64,000 nt of DNA, taken from positions 101,806-165,805 of the forward strand of contig DUEV01000003.1 of the NCBI GenBank assembly GCA_011170375.1, written 5' to 3'. This document shows, piece by piece, positions 46,124 to 53,886 of this stretch (position 1 is its first letter; the number at the start of each line of letters is the position of its first letter). The notes below the pieces were generated by a model. That model saw only the letters and a program-made list of their open reading frames with translations. It was not told the DNA's origin and did not search any database. Source of the DNA: Dehalococcoidia bacterium (GTDB taxonomy: Bacteria > Chloroflexota > Dehalococcoidia > Dehalococcoidales > Fen-1064). The translations under genes and the position numbers were made by a program.

Positions 46124-46837
46124 ATGGAGATAATCCCAGCGATTGATCTCCGGGGTGGCCGCTGTGTCCGCCTTTATCAGGGCGACTATAACCGGGAAAT
46201 AAGGTTCTCTGACGACCCATTACAGGTAGCCCTCAAGTGGCAATCTCAGAGCGCACCCCGCCTCCACATCATCGACCTTGATGGTGCTGCCAGTGGCGAA
46301 CCACAGAACCTGGAGGTTGCCCAGCAGATAGCCGCTGCTACCCTGCTGCCGACGCAGCTCGGCGGGGGAATACGCACGCTGGAGACCATCAAAGAGGTGC
46401 TCACCGCCGGGATTGAGCGCGTTATCCTGACCACGGCTGCGGTTGAAGACCCGGACATGCTTAAACAGGCCTGTCGTAAATACGGGGACTACGTAATTAT
46501 AAGCATTGATGCCCGCGAAGGGCTGGTGGCCACACATGGCTGGCAGCAGGATACGGGAATCAGAGCCGTCGACTTTGCCCGGTCAATGTCTCAACTGGGC
46601 GTACAGCGTCTGATATATACCGATATCATTCGCGACGGCACCCTCACCGAGCCGAACTTCACCGCCATTGTAGAACTGGTCAATGTCACCGGGCTACCCG
46701 TCATCGCTGCCGGCGGTATTTCCTCGATACTCCACCTCAAGATGCTGAAGCAGCTCGGCGTCGAGGGAGCCATACTTGGCCGGGCACTCTACTCCGAGGA
46801 CATCAGTCTCCAGGAGGCCATCGAGACCGTCGGCTGA
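46124..46837 (+). CDS. hisA: ProFAR isomerase (HisA)
   Basis: 237 residues from ATG 46124, preceded by GGTGGGAGAG; an in-frame GTG at 46109 overlaps the previous stop. TIM barrel of histidine synthesis: catalytic Asp in IPAIDLRGGRCVRLYQGDY and the second Asp in IYTDIIRDGTL. Phosphate loops are LGGGIRTLE and AAGGISS. It is separated from hisI by the nuclease-like gene at 47007. Confidence 0.95.
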   Translation: MEIIPAIDLRGGRCVRLYQGDYNREIRFSDDPLQVALKWQSQSAPRLHIIDLDGAASGEPQNLEVAQQIAAATLLPTQLGGGIRTLETIKEVLTAGIERVILTTAAVEDPDMLKQACRKYGDYVIISIDAREGLVATHGWQQDTGIRAVDFARSMSQLGVQRLIYTDIIRDGTLTEPNFTAIVELVNVTGLPVIAAGGISSILHLKMLKQLGVEGAILGRALYSEDISLQEAIETVG

Positions 46838-46947
46838 GCAATTATCAGCTCAAAACGATGAAATAGCCTGCTGCTAATTTGGATGAAGTGAATCGTTGTA
46901 TTTATCGTCAGCATCCGCCTAGGGCACTTCCCCTGCTCACCTACCGG

Positions 46948-46976
46948 TTGCAGATTTAAGTATCTTAACGTATTAT
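46948..46976 (+). promoter_or_regulatory. Promoter of the nuclease-like gene
   Basis: TTGCAG (46948-46953), 17 bases, TATTAT (46971-46976), 30 bases before ATG 47007. It implies the inserted gene is transcribed independently of hisA. Confidence 0.55.
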
Positions 46977-47006
46977 TCTAATGCCACTTATTAATAAAGT
47001 ACTGCC

Positions 47007-47849
47007 ATGCTACAAAAGGACATGTCAGTGAATAAGAATGAAGAGATTATTTCTGAAATACGCAGAATTTCCACAAAATTAAGCTCATCACAACTCACAC
47101 GCAAAGACTTTTCACAGAATAGCCAAATAAGCATAGCCACAGTCATTACGGTGTTTGATTCGTGGAATCGGGCTGTAGAAGCTGCCGGTTTGGTACCAAT
47201 ACAAAACTTCATACCAGAACACAAGGAGATTCCTGATGAGGATTTAATGGCAGAAGTAATTCGCCTCACTAAAGAACTCCGAAAGCGACCATCAGATAGA
47301 GAAATGCAGGCTTTTGGCAATTCTAGCCCTAAACCCTATGCAAAAAGGTGGGGAACATTCGCAAAGGGTCGTGAGTTGGCATATCAGAAATTCGGGTTCC
47401 CAGATTTCGGCGATGCTGATACTGAAGCGGGTATCGACCAGCCGATTACTCAACTACAAAAAGGCCTGATACCTGAAATTATCAAGCCGAAGGAGTTACA
47501 TCGACGAAAGAAGGTACAATTTGGTGAACCCATTGACTTTCGCGGTCTCAGATTTGCTCCCATCAATGAACAAGGGGTTGTATATCTCTTTGGCATGGTA
47601 AGCAGAGAACTGGGATTCCTAATTGAATCAATCCGTACTGAATATCCTGATTGTGAAGGCAAAAGATGTATAGACAAGAGTGAAAATCGTTGGGAGCGTG
47701 TACTAATAGAGTTCGAGTATAGAAGCAGCCAATTCAAAGAGCATGGTCATTCACAAGACCAATGTGATTTGATTGTCTGTTGGATACATGACTGGAAAGA
47801 TTGTCCTTTAGAAGTCTTAGAGTTGAAGTCAACTATTAGTTATTTGTGA
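47007..47849 (+). CDS. Homing-endonuclease-associated-repeat protein with nuclease-like C-terminus
   Basis: 280 residues, AT-rich relative to its neighbours. Two N-terminal repeats (about residues 5-60 and 70-130) carry the pattern ...LTRKDFSQ...SIATVITVFDSWNRAVEAAGL and ...KRPSDREMQAFGN...YAKRWGTFAKGRELA. These resemble the DNA-binding repeat associated with HNH homing endonucleases. The C-terminal half has VLIEFEYRSSQF, the H-x-H pair HGHSQDQCDLIVCWIH, and LEVLELKS. The spacing of E, D and ExK-like residues suggests a restriction-endonuclease fold, but this is inference. It sits between hisA and hisI. Confidence 0.72.
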   Translation: MLQKDMSVNKNEEIISEIRRISTKLSSSQLTRKDFSQNSQISIATVITVFDSWNRAVEAAGLVPIQNFIPEHKEIPDEDLMAEVIRLTKELRKRPSDREMQAFGNSSPKPYAKRWGTFAKGRELAYQKFGFPDFGDADTEAGIDQPITQLQKGLIPEIIKPKELHRRKKVQFGEPIDFRGLRFAPINEQGVVYLFGMVSRELGFLIESIRTEYPDCEGKRCIDKSENRWERVLIEFEYRSSQFKEHGHSQDQCDLIVCWIHDWKDCPLEVLELKSTISYL

Positions 47850-47879
47850 TTAGCGAGATGTTTAAGGGGGGTGAGGTAG

Positions 47880-48203
47880 ATAGACATCGAATTCGATGAA
47901 AAGGGGCTTGTCCCCGCTATAATTCAGGATGCCGACACCGGTGAGGTATTGATGCTGGGTTTCATGAACGAGGAAGCCCTGAGCGAGACCCTCTCCGGCG
48001 AAGACGTCTGGTTCTACAGCCGCAGTCGGCAGGAGATGTGGCACAAGGGGTCGACCTCAGGCAACTACCTCAAGGTGCAGTCTGTCTGGAAGAACTGCGA
48101 GGACAATAGTATCCTTGTAAAAGCACACCCCATGGGTCCCACGTGCCACACCGGCAATGTGACCTGCTTTTTTACAGAACTCCCCAGGCAGAGCCCTAAG
48201 TAG
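47880..48203 (+). CDS. hisI: Phosphoribosyl-AMP cyclohydrolase, apparent ATA start
   Basis: 107 residues if read from ATA 47880. It opens the purine ring of PR-AMP in histidine synthesis. The conserved N-terminus DIEFDEKGLVPAIIQDADTG is intact back to that codon, which is preceded in frame by TAG (47877). AAGGGGGG stands eight bases upstream. The first canonical start is TTG 47949, which would remove 23 conserved residues. Metal-site segments are NCEDNSIL and GPTCHTGNVTCF; the usual first loop DCDxD is NCEDN here. The 3' end overlaps DUF1385 by eight bases. Confidence 0.85.
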   Translation: MDIEFDEKGLVPAIIQDADTGEVLMLGFMNEEALSETLSGEDVWFYSRSRQEMWHKGSTSGNYLKVQSVWKNCEDNSILVKAHPMGPTCHTGNVTCFFTELPRQSPK

Positions 48204-49092
48204 CGGCTTCAGCGGGTGTTTCCTCAGCCTGCTCCGCCTCTATCACCCTGTTCAGCGCTGCTATTGCCACCTCAATCTGGTCGTCATCAGGCTCGCGGGT
48301 AGTCATCGACTGCAGCCACAGCCCCGGAGCCAGGACCGCCCTTACCAGACGATTCCCGGAGTGTCTGCCACCGAAGTATATTACCTCATAGCCTAACGCC
48401 GCTATCACCGGCACAAGAACGATTCGCGATAGCAACATCATCCAGAATGTTGGCTCAGCTATCCCTACCAGAGAAAAGACAATGATAGCTAACACCAGCA
48501 CCATAAACATAAAGCTACTACCGCAACGGACATGGGCCTTGCTGTACTCCTTCACCGCCTCCACTTCCAGAGGTACGCCGCCTTCATAGGCGTTTACCGT
48601 CTTATGTTCGGCACCGTGATAGGCGAAGACTCGCTTGATATCGGGCAGCAGTGAAATCAACTTGAGGTAGGCGATAAATATAGCCAGCCGGATGACGCCT
48701 TCTATCACGTGGAAAAGTACGTTCGACTCTACCTTAATCCGGTCGGTTATAAAAAGAGGGGCAACAAAAAATATGGCAACAGCAGCCACCAGAGAAAAAG
48801 CCAATATTACCCAGATAAACCAGCCTTCAACCTTTTCCCCCTCCTCTTCCAGCGAAACATTGGCCGAGTATATCAGTGTTTTGACACCGAGTACCAGCGT
48901 CTCAATCAGGACAATAATGCCCCGCAACAGAGGCACTGACCGTAGTCGGCCGGTGTAAAGTGAAGGCAGCGGTTGCGTGTTCTCTGTCAGCTCACCATCG
49001 GGACGACGCACCACGGTGGCCACATGTTTCTGACCCCGCATCATCACTCCCTCGATGACCGCCTGCCCCCCGTAGTAGAATTCCGCCATCAT
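48196..49092 (-). CDS. DUF1385 (YqhQ-like) membrane protein
   Basis: 298 residues from ATG 49092. YYGGQAVIEGVMMRGQKHVATVVRRPDG is the family opening. Hydrophobic helices lie at about 83-115, 130-150 and 195-235. FAYHGAEHKTVNAYE carries conserved histidines suggestive of a metal site. A C-terminal segment AALGYEVIYFGGRHSG is also conserved. The molecular function is unknown. It lies just downstream of the rpmE terminator. Confidence 0.87.
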   Translation of the reverse strand: MMAEFYYGGQAVIEGVMMRGQKHVATVVRRPDGELTENTQPLPSLYTGRLRSVPLLRGIIVLIETLVLGVKTLIYSANVSLEEEGEKVEGWFIWVILAFSLVAAVAIFFVAPLFITDRIKVESNVLFHVIEGVIRLAIFIAYLKLISLLPDIKRVFAYHGAEHKTVNAYEGGVPLEVEAVKEYSKAHVRCGSSFMFMVLVLAIIVFSLVGIAEPTFWMMLLSRIVLVPVIAALGYEVIYFGGRHSGNRLVRAVLAPGLWLQSMTTREPDDDQIEVAIAALNRVIEAEQAEETPAEAAT

Positions 49093-49115
49093 CAACCTGC
49101 CATTTCCCAGCAAAC

Positions 49116-49144
49116 AAAAAGGAGCGGCCTATCCTAGCCGCTCC
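49116..49144 (-). terminator. Terminator of the rplU-rpmA-rpmE operon
   Basis: On the minus strand GGAGCGGC and GCCGCTCC form a perfect eight-base stem around TAGGATAG, followed by TTTTTG. It lies between rpmE and the DUF1385 gene, leaving that gene about 24 bases of leader. Confidence 0.85.
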
Positions 49145-49165
49145 CACACCATCACTGTCATGAAT

Positions 49166-49372
49166 CTAGCTCTGCCTGCCATAGCGTCGCCGAAAGCGCT
49201 CAACGCGTCCCGCAGTATCAACCACCCTCTGCTCACCAGTGAAGAACGGGTGGCACTTGCTGCACAGCTCCACCTTTATCTCCTTCTTGGTAGAGCCAAG
49301 CGTGAAGGTATTGCCACACGAGCAGGTCGCCTTCGCATCGGGATAATAAGTAGGATGAATGTCTTTTTTCAT
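49166..49372 (-). CDS. rpmE: Ribosomal protein bL31
   Basis: 68 residues from ATG 49372 ([10 protein letters not shown]); a GTG 12 bases upstream (49384) is an alternative. Zinc-type L31: TCSCGNTF and [15 protein letters not shown] supply four cysteines. The protein sits on the large subunit at the subunit interface. It is the last gene of the ribosomal trio and is followed by a terminator. Confidence 0.95.
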   Translation of the reverse strand: MKKDIHPTYYPDAKATCSCGNTFTLGSTKKEIKVELCSKCHPFFTGEQRVVDTAGRVERFRRRYGRQS

Positions 49373-49396
49373 GATATTACACACGTCTTACAGGCC

Positions 49397-49651
49397 CTAG
49401 CCTGCGTAGACGCTGACCTTCCTTCGATTATTGGTGGTCGGTTCGTATTTAACGATACCATCAATGAGGGCAAAGAGGGTATAGTCCCGGCCAACGCCAA
49501 CATTATTGCCGGGATGAATCCGCGTACCGCGTTGTCGAACCAGTATCGTCCCGGCACGGACATTCTGTCCGGCGTAGCGCTTGACACCAAGCCTCTTCCC
49601 CTGGCTATCACGACCGTTCTTGGTGCGGCCACCACCCTTCTTATGCGCCAT
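49397..49651 (-). CDS. rpmA: Ribosomal protein bL27
   Basis: 84 residues from ATG 49651 ([20 protein letters not shown]). The longer frame back to 49708 overlaps rplU and is rejected. Typical L27 with [23 protein letters not shown] and GRDYTLFAL. No N-terminal cleavable extension of the Firmicutes kind is present. It overlaps the 3' end of rplU by 11 bases. Confidence 0.97.
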   Translation of the reverse strand: MAHKKGGGRTKNGRDSQGKRLGVKRYAGQNVRAGTILVRQRGTRIHPGNNVGVGRDYTLFALIDGIVKYEPTTNNRRKVSVYAG

Positions 49652-50024
49652 CTTCGCTTTCCTCTTTCTTGCGACGAGTTCTCTTCCTGGCAGGCTTCTC
49701 GGGTGCAATCCCCGGTGCCACTATCTCATCGATAGACAGTCTGGTATATGCCTGCCGGTGCCCCGTCTTGCGGCGATAGCGAACCTTGGGTTTGTATTTG
49801 AAGACGATTATCTTCGGGGCCCTGCCATCACCCTTCGAAGTGGCGACAACCTTCGCCCCCTCGACAGTAGGCATACCCACGGCTACCTTATCACCTTCAC
49901 CGACAACCAGCACCCGGTCCAGCTCGACAGTAGCACCCTCGGCCACCTCAAGTCGGTCAACATCCAGCACCTGGCCCTGGGTCACCCGGTATTGCTTGCC
50001 TCCAGTCTCAACTATCGCGTAAAT
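49641..50024 (-). CDS. rplU: Ribosomal protein bL21, probable ATT start
   Basis: 127 residues if started at ATT 50024, where the family N-terminus (M)[13 protein letters not shown] begins. GGAGGT lies exactly six bases upstream (GGAGGT-AAGAAG-ATT). An in-frame ATG at 50045 would give MFGGGKK in front. However, that ATG lies two bases past the -10 of the promoter at 50048-50076, upstream of the expected transcript start. The SD itself encodes the GG of that putative extension. The C-terminus is extended and charged ([13 protein letters not shown]). First gene of rplU-rpmA-rpmE. Confidence 0.9.
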   Translation of the reverse strand: MYAIVETGGKQYRVTQGQVLDVDRLEVAEGATVELDRVLVVGEGDKVAVGMPTVEGAKVVATSKGDGRAPKIIVFKYKPKVRYRRKTGHRQAYTRLSIDEIVAPGIAPEKPARKRTRRKKEESEDGA

Positions 50025-50047
50025 CTTCTTACCTCCACCAAACATTC

Positions 50048-50076
50048 ATTGTACCAATTGTCAGTGTGAGCGTCAA
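50048..50076 (-). promoter_or_regulatory. Promoter of rplU-rpmA-rpmE
   Basis: On the minus strand TTGACG (50071-50076), 17 bases, TACAAT (50048-50053) with TGG before it. Transcription is expected near 50041, inside or after the ATG at 50043-50045. This argues that the ATG is not the start codon. Confidence 0.65.
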
Positions 50077-50100
50077 GCGTGTGAGCCTGCCCCCTGTTCA

Positions 50101-50216
50101 GTGGTGCTGGCCCCATCCCCTGCCCGCCGTCCCTTCGGGACTATGGCAGGCGGGCCTTGTTCCCCTTCCCCTCTGGGGAAGGGGAAGATAAATAAAAGAG
50201 GGGCTGCGCCCCTCTT
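50101..50216 (+). repeat. Composite GAGGGGC repeat, copy 2
   Basis: GGTGCTGGCCCCATCCCCTG, an extra palindrome built on GCCCGCC...GGCGGGC (50123-50155), CCCCTTCCCCTCTGGGGAAG and GAGGGGCTGCGCCCCTC (50198-50214). It is the inverted counterpart of 23487-23572, with the extra palindrome inserted. Confidence 0.75.
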
Positions 50217-50293
50217 AGACACCCCATCACAGTGTTTGGAAACCACTCCAATAATGTGCTTGAGGAATTTTCAAATATCATAAATCTCGCTTT

Positions 50294-50330
50294 GAACAAA
50301 CATCGGTATGTTTGTCCAGCCATGCGTATA
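50294..50330 (+). repeat. ACAAACATC palindromic repeat, copy 1
   Basis: AACAAACATCGGTATGTTTG followed by TCCAGCCATGCGTA. Its reverse complement matches 62893-62927, including the flanking TACGCATGGCTGGA. It is one of at least five copies. The rest of the gap 50217-50438 is AT-rich with no coding signal beyond tiny frames. Confidence 0.75.
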
Positions 50331-50438
50331 GCTATTTAATACTGTTTGAATTTTCATGTGTACATTATCAATAATAATATGAGTGACAATTTGAAAAGGG
50401 CACCTTTCAAGGAATATAAGAGACGCTGGTAATGTGTA

Positions 50439-50579
50439 ATGAGAGCTGAGAAAGAAAATCCCGAACAAAAGTATAATGATTTTTGGGATTGGTTATTTAA
50501 TTATAAGGAGCATTTCATTTTTGTAATCATTTTAGCAATAGGCTATTTTTACTATCTGAACACCACTGAGGAGATATAA
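50439..50579 (+). CDS. Possible 46-residue single-helix membrane peptide
   Basis: ATG 50439 to TAA 50579. A charged, aromatic N-terminal half (EQKYNDFWDWLFNYKEH) is followed by one hydrophobic helix (FIFVIILAIGYFYYL). A 17-residue basic frame (MSDNLKRAPFKEYKRRW) ends seven bases upstream. No strong ribosome-binding site is visible, so this is tentative. Between here and the SDR gene (50580-50741) only an ACAATCTC/GAGATTGT inverted repeat is seen. Confidence 0.35.
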   Translation: MRAEKENPEQKYNDFWDWLFNYKEHFIFVIILAIGYFYYLNTTEEI

Positions 50580-50741
50580 AAAGACAATCTCCAGCTATGC
50601 TTGCTTCGAACAGAGAGATTGTAATCCTGTCAAACATCGGGATTTGACATACACTAGGAATAAGAAACGCCTTTTCTCATTTGAATTAAATGTCACAAAA
50701 TGAGTACAAGTTACATGAGTTTATGAAGATCTGGAATTAAC

Positions 50742-51413
50742 TTAGCCCACTATTATCTCGAACTCATTGTTCTTTAATGCCAGAAGAAGAGCATCTGCCA
50801 TATCAGACGGAGGTATACCTCCAGAAATAACGTCAGGCTCTCTCCCTAGAGACGTTGCCACTCTTGGGGGTACTACTTCAAATACTTCTATCCGAGTGTC
50901 CCTTAATTGTTCTCTTAGGGATTCAGTAAAAGAATGAATTCCTGCTTTGGTAGCGCAGTATATCGGCATTCGTGCGATTGCCCTGAATCGTAAACCAGAT
51001 GAAACATTTATAACAGCTGCTTCTTCTTGTGTCAGTAAAAGAGGCATAAACTGGGCAGTCAGATAAATCGGAGCAGCGAAATTAGTTTCAATTTCACTAT
51101 CACCAGATATGAGAGCATTGATTCCTTCTTTAAATTCTATTGCTCTTTGCACTCCTGCATTATTAACGAGGATATTTAGATCTGGGTATTCTTCCTTTAT
51201 CCACTCATACAGGGTTTCTCGGTCAGAATGACTGGAAACATCACATACCCGAGTATTTATTTGAGGAAACTTAATTTGGGCTTCTTTTAGCTTTTCTTCC
51301 CTTCGGCCACATATGATCACTCTATTACCATGTTCAACAAACTTTGCAGTAAATGCAAGTCCGATACCGGTAGCACCTCCAGTAATCAGTATTGTATTCC
51401 CATTCGTTTTCAC
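50742..51413 (-). CDS. SDR-family oxidoreductase (DltE-like)
   Basis: 223 residues from GTG 51413, chosen because AAGGAG lies five bases upstream; ATG codons at 51428 and 51431 precede that site. Rossmann start ILITGGATGIGLAF, NNAG in ILVNNAGVQ, and catalytic Ser (VINVSSGLRF), Tyr-x3-Lys (YCATKAG) are all present. Classical short-chain dehydrogenase; the substrate is unknown. AT-rich codon use suggests accessory origin. Confidence 0.87.
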   Translation of the reverse strand: MKTNGNTILITGGATGIGLAFTAKFVEHGNRVIICGRREEKLKEAQIKFPQINTRVCDVSSHSDRETLYEWIKEEYPDLNILVNNAGVQRAIEFKEGINALISGDSEIETNFAAPIYLTAQFMPLLLTQEEAAVINVSSGLRFRAIARMPIYCATKAGIHSFTESLREQLRDTRIEVFEVVPPRVATSLGREPDVISGGIPPSDMADALLLALKNNEFEIIVG

Positions 51414-51540
51414 ATCTTCTCCTTTCATCAACGTGAGATTTCTTTCGACGTATTATAAAAAATGGTTAGATATATGTATATAACTTTCAAGGCAAAAGAG
51501 CTAGTTGTCCCAAAAGTCAACCAGAAACCGGGAGTTTTAA

Positions 51541-51601
51541 GGTAAAGCCCCCAGAGGGGAAGGGGGAAGAGATGATAAGAGGGGCTGCGCCCCTCTTTGA
51601 C
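51541..51601 (+). repeat. Composite GAGGGGC repeat, copy 3 (partial)
   Basis: CCCCCAGAGGGGAAGGGGGA followed by GAGGGGCTGCGCCCCTC (51579-51595). It has two of the three modules of the repeats at 23487 and 50101. It fills the gap between the SDR gene and the HisI paralogue. Confidence 0.7.
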
Positions 51602-51667
51602 TCCCCAAGTCCACAGTGATATTCTGTGCACATGAACTGAAAAGAAATTACCAAAAGGTTCTTAGCA

Positions 51668-52099
51668 CTAAGGATTCGTGTTTTCTAGAACACCCGTTAC
51701 AAGGTTGAGTCGACGATAGAAGCGGTTACGGGCTTCACCCCTGGAATTGTATGTATGGCAAATGCCTTCGTTTTTTGGATTCACAAGATAGACAAGTGAG
51801 TTCTGCTCACAGTTAACATACACTTCCTCTAGTTCAAAGAGATTCCCCGAGGTCTCTCCCTTGACCCACAACTCGTTTCTGGATGTACTCCAGAATGTCA
51901 CGATACGGGTCTGGATACTCTTTTCGAACGCCTCTTTGTTAGTGTAGGCAATGAGTATCACTTCTTTTGTACTGGCATTCTGAACAGCCACCGGGATTAC
52001 ACCTGGATTCTCTGCTACTACCTGTTGCATCTTCTGAAAATCCAGTCGGAGTTCTTTTCCCTCCTCAAGTTCCTGTACAGATATTGCGTCGTCCTTCAT
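51668..52099 (-). CDS. HisI-like protein (phosphoribosyl-AMP cyclohydrolase paralogue)
   Basis: 143 residues. After an N-terminal extension of about 35 residues, the HisI core is clear: ASTKEVILIAYTNKEAFEKSI, VTFWSTSRNELWVKGETSGN, VYVNCEQNSLVYLVNP and GICHTYNSRGEA. The third metal-site cysteine of the normal TCF motif is replaced (NRFYRR), and the acidic loop is NCEQN. It is a second HisI in the same window and far from the his genes, so it may have a different substrate. AT-rich. Confidence 0.82.
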   Translation of the reverse strand: MKDDAISVQELEEGKELRLDFQKMQQVVAENPGVIPVAVQNASTKEVILIAYTNKEAFEKSIQTRIVTFWSTSRNELWVKGETSGNLFELEEVYVNCEQNSLVYLVNPKNEGICHTYNSRGEARNRFYRRLNLVTGVLENTNP

Positions 52100-52159
52100 T
52101 CTTCTTTCCTGAAAACCTTCTATCGAATATTAGCGAAATCAGCTTACAGCATGAAGCCA

Positions 52160-52762
52160 TTAGTCATCCGAATGCTTTAATCCCTCCCACAACTTCACCA
52201 CCTTCGCCCGCAGCTCATCGAGGCTGCCGTCGTTGTTGATGACCACGCTTGCATGTTTCATCCGTTCTTCGTTGGACAACTGAGAGCGAATACGCGACCG
52301 GATTTGCTCTTCGGGCAACCCAGTCCGTTCCCTGGCCCTCTGCACGACGATTGGCTCTGAGGCAACTGTGAGCCAGACCTCGTCGACCAGTGGTGTCCAG
52401 TTGGCCTCTATCAAAATGGCAGCATCCACTACCACCACCTCCACGCCCTGCCGACGGTAATCCTCAATCTGTTCTGCCATCATGTCATACATCCGGGGAT
52501 GCACTATCCGGTTCAGGCGTGTCAGTGCTTCAGGCTCACCGAAAACGATTGCGCCCAGCTTCTTGCGGTCGATACTCCCATCAGCAGCCACAACCTCCTG
52601 CCCGAAGGCAGCCACCACGTCCTTCCAGGTCTCTGTCCCTGGCTGATAGGCCTGGTGCCCCACCGTATCTGCGTCCAACACCACCGCCCCCAGCTCAGCC
52701 AGAATCTGGGAGACGGTACTCTTGCCGCTGCCGATACCGCCGGTTAATCCAATTACCTTCAT
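52160..52762 (-). CDS. coaE: Dephospho-CoA kinase
   Basis: 200 residues from ATG 52762 (MKVIGLTGGIGSGKST); GAGG lies ten bases upstream. Last step of coenzyme A synthesis. P-loop at residues 6-13 region, DADTVGHQAY substrate segment, and IDRKKLGAIVFG, HPRMYDMM and VVDAAILIEA typical of CoaE. It precedes the HisI paralogue on the same strand. Confidence 0.95.
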   Translation of the reverse strand: MKVIGLTGGIGSGKSTVSQILAELGAVVLDADTVGHQAYQPGTETWKDVVAAFGQEVVAADGSIDRKKLGAIVFGEPEALTRLNRIVHPRMYDMMAEQIEDYRRQGVEVVVVDAAILIEANWTPLVDEVWLTVASEPIVVQRARERTGLPEEQIRSRIRSQLSNEERMKHASVVINNDGSLDELRAKVVKLWEGLKHSDD

Positions 52763-52915
52763 GGATCGCAAACCTCACGATTGAAAAATCAGAGTCTTTT
52801 TCATAACAGGTGAACTCAATATACCACAGAATCCTTCTTCCTGACTAACGGCCAACACCTGAGCCTGGTAATATCGACTAGCACAGCAGTATACTCGAGC
52901 GATTCATGTCCTGCG

Positions 52916-52944
52916 TTGACAATTGAATGCGAATGGACTAAACT
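52916..52944 (+). promoter_or_regulatory. Promoter of the lipoprotein gene
   Basis: TTGACA (52916-52921), exactly 17 bases, TAAACT (52939-52944). Expected transcript start is about 90 bases before the GTG at 53041. Confidence 0.65.
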
Positions 52945-53040
52945 TGCCAACCGGTAAATCAAGCAGCCTTAAGAAACAATTTGATTCAACTGCACAAACA
53001 GGCAATCATCTTAGCGAGGAGCCAAGATAGGAGGCAGATA

Positions 53041-53886
53041 GTGATAAGAAAATGTTTTCGGATGTTATTCAGCTCTTGTCTGGTGCTGGTGCTGTTATGT
53101 ACTGTAGTGGCATGCGACAGCGGACTGGCACCGGGGGAAGAGCTGCCCTCGGCTGAAGAGATTATTGAAGGTGTCATTGAAGCCCAGGCGAATCTAACCA
53201 CCGGTCGGCAGGACTTCGATATGGACATGACCATGAACATCGCCTACAGTGGAATGACAGGTAAAGTCACCATGTCCATGAGTGGTGAGATAGCTGCAGA
53301 CTTTTCGAACCGAGAGCTGGAGGCAGAAATGAGCATGAGCCAGAAAGTGAGTGCGGAGGGACAGACACAATCGATAAAGGGTGATATCCTCATGTACATC
53401 ATCGACGACACGGAATACACGAAAATGGACATGCCCGGGGAATACTCGGGATGGCAGAAATACACACTATCTACCTTCGAATTAGATGAGATATGGGAGG
53501 CAGCAAACTATATCAGTGCCTATGCTGACTTACTGGAGGACTCGGATATTACCGTTCGCAAGGTGCAAACAGTGAACGGCGTCCGGTGCTATGTTGTTGA
53601 CGTACAGCCCACTATGTCTGGTCTGGCGAATTTGATAGAGCAGCAGGAGCTTGCCGCGGACACTGGTCTCCCCTTCGACTACTCGGACATGTTTAAGTCT
53701 TTTTTCGTAAGGTACTGGATTGCCAAGGACAGCTACGATATCATTAGAGCTACTGTCGAGGCAACTCTGGAACTCGAAGAAGCAGGCTATGACATTTCGG
53801 GAAGCATGCAAATGACTGCCAACGGCTGGGACTATGGTGAGCCAATCTCTATTGATGTGCCTGCCGCTGCCCTGAATGCAGACTAA
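53041..53886 (+). CDS. Secreted lipoprotein of unknown function
   Basis: 281 residues from GTG 53041, six bases after GGAGG; an earlier in-frame start lacks such a site. A lipoprotein signal peptide MIRKCFRMLFSSCLVLVLL ends in the lipobox TVVAC. The mature part is acidic, beta-rich with alternating MDMTMN and MSMSGE stretches, resembling the LolA/LppX-type outer lipid-carrier fold (DUF6612-like). Role unknown. Confidence 0.75.
   Translation: MIRKCFRMLFSSCLVLVLLCTVVACDSGLAPGEELPSAEEIIEGVIEAQANLTTGRQDFDMDMTMNIAYSGMTGKVTMSMSGEIAADFSNRELEAEMSMSQKVSAEGQTQSIKGDILMYIIDDTEYTKMDMPGEYSGWQKYTLSTFELDEIWEAANYISAYADLLEDSDITVRKVQTVNGVRCYVVDVQPTMSGLANLIEQQELAADTGLPFDYSDMFKSFFVRYWIAKDSYDIIRATVEATLELEEAGYDISGSMQMTANGWDYGEPISIDVPAAALNAD

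Noticed and set aside
49160..49735. Long plus-strand frame opposite rpmE, rpmA and rplU
   Set aside because: It is the shadow of three certain ribosomal-protein genes on the minus strand and resembles no protein family.
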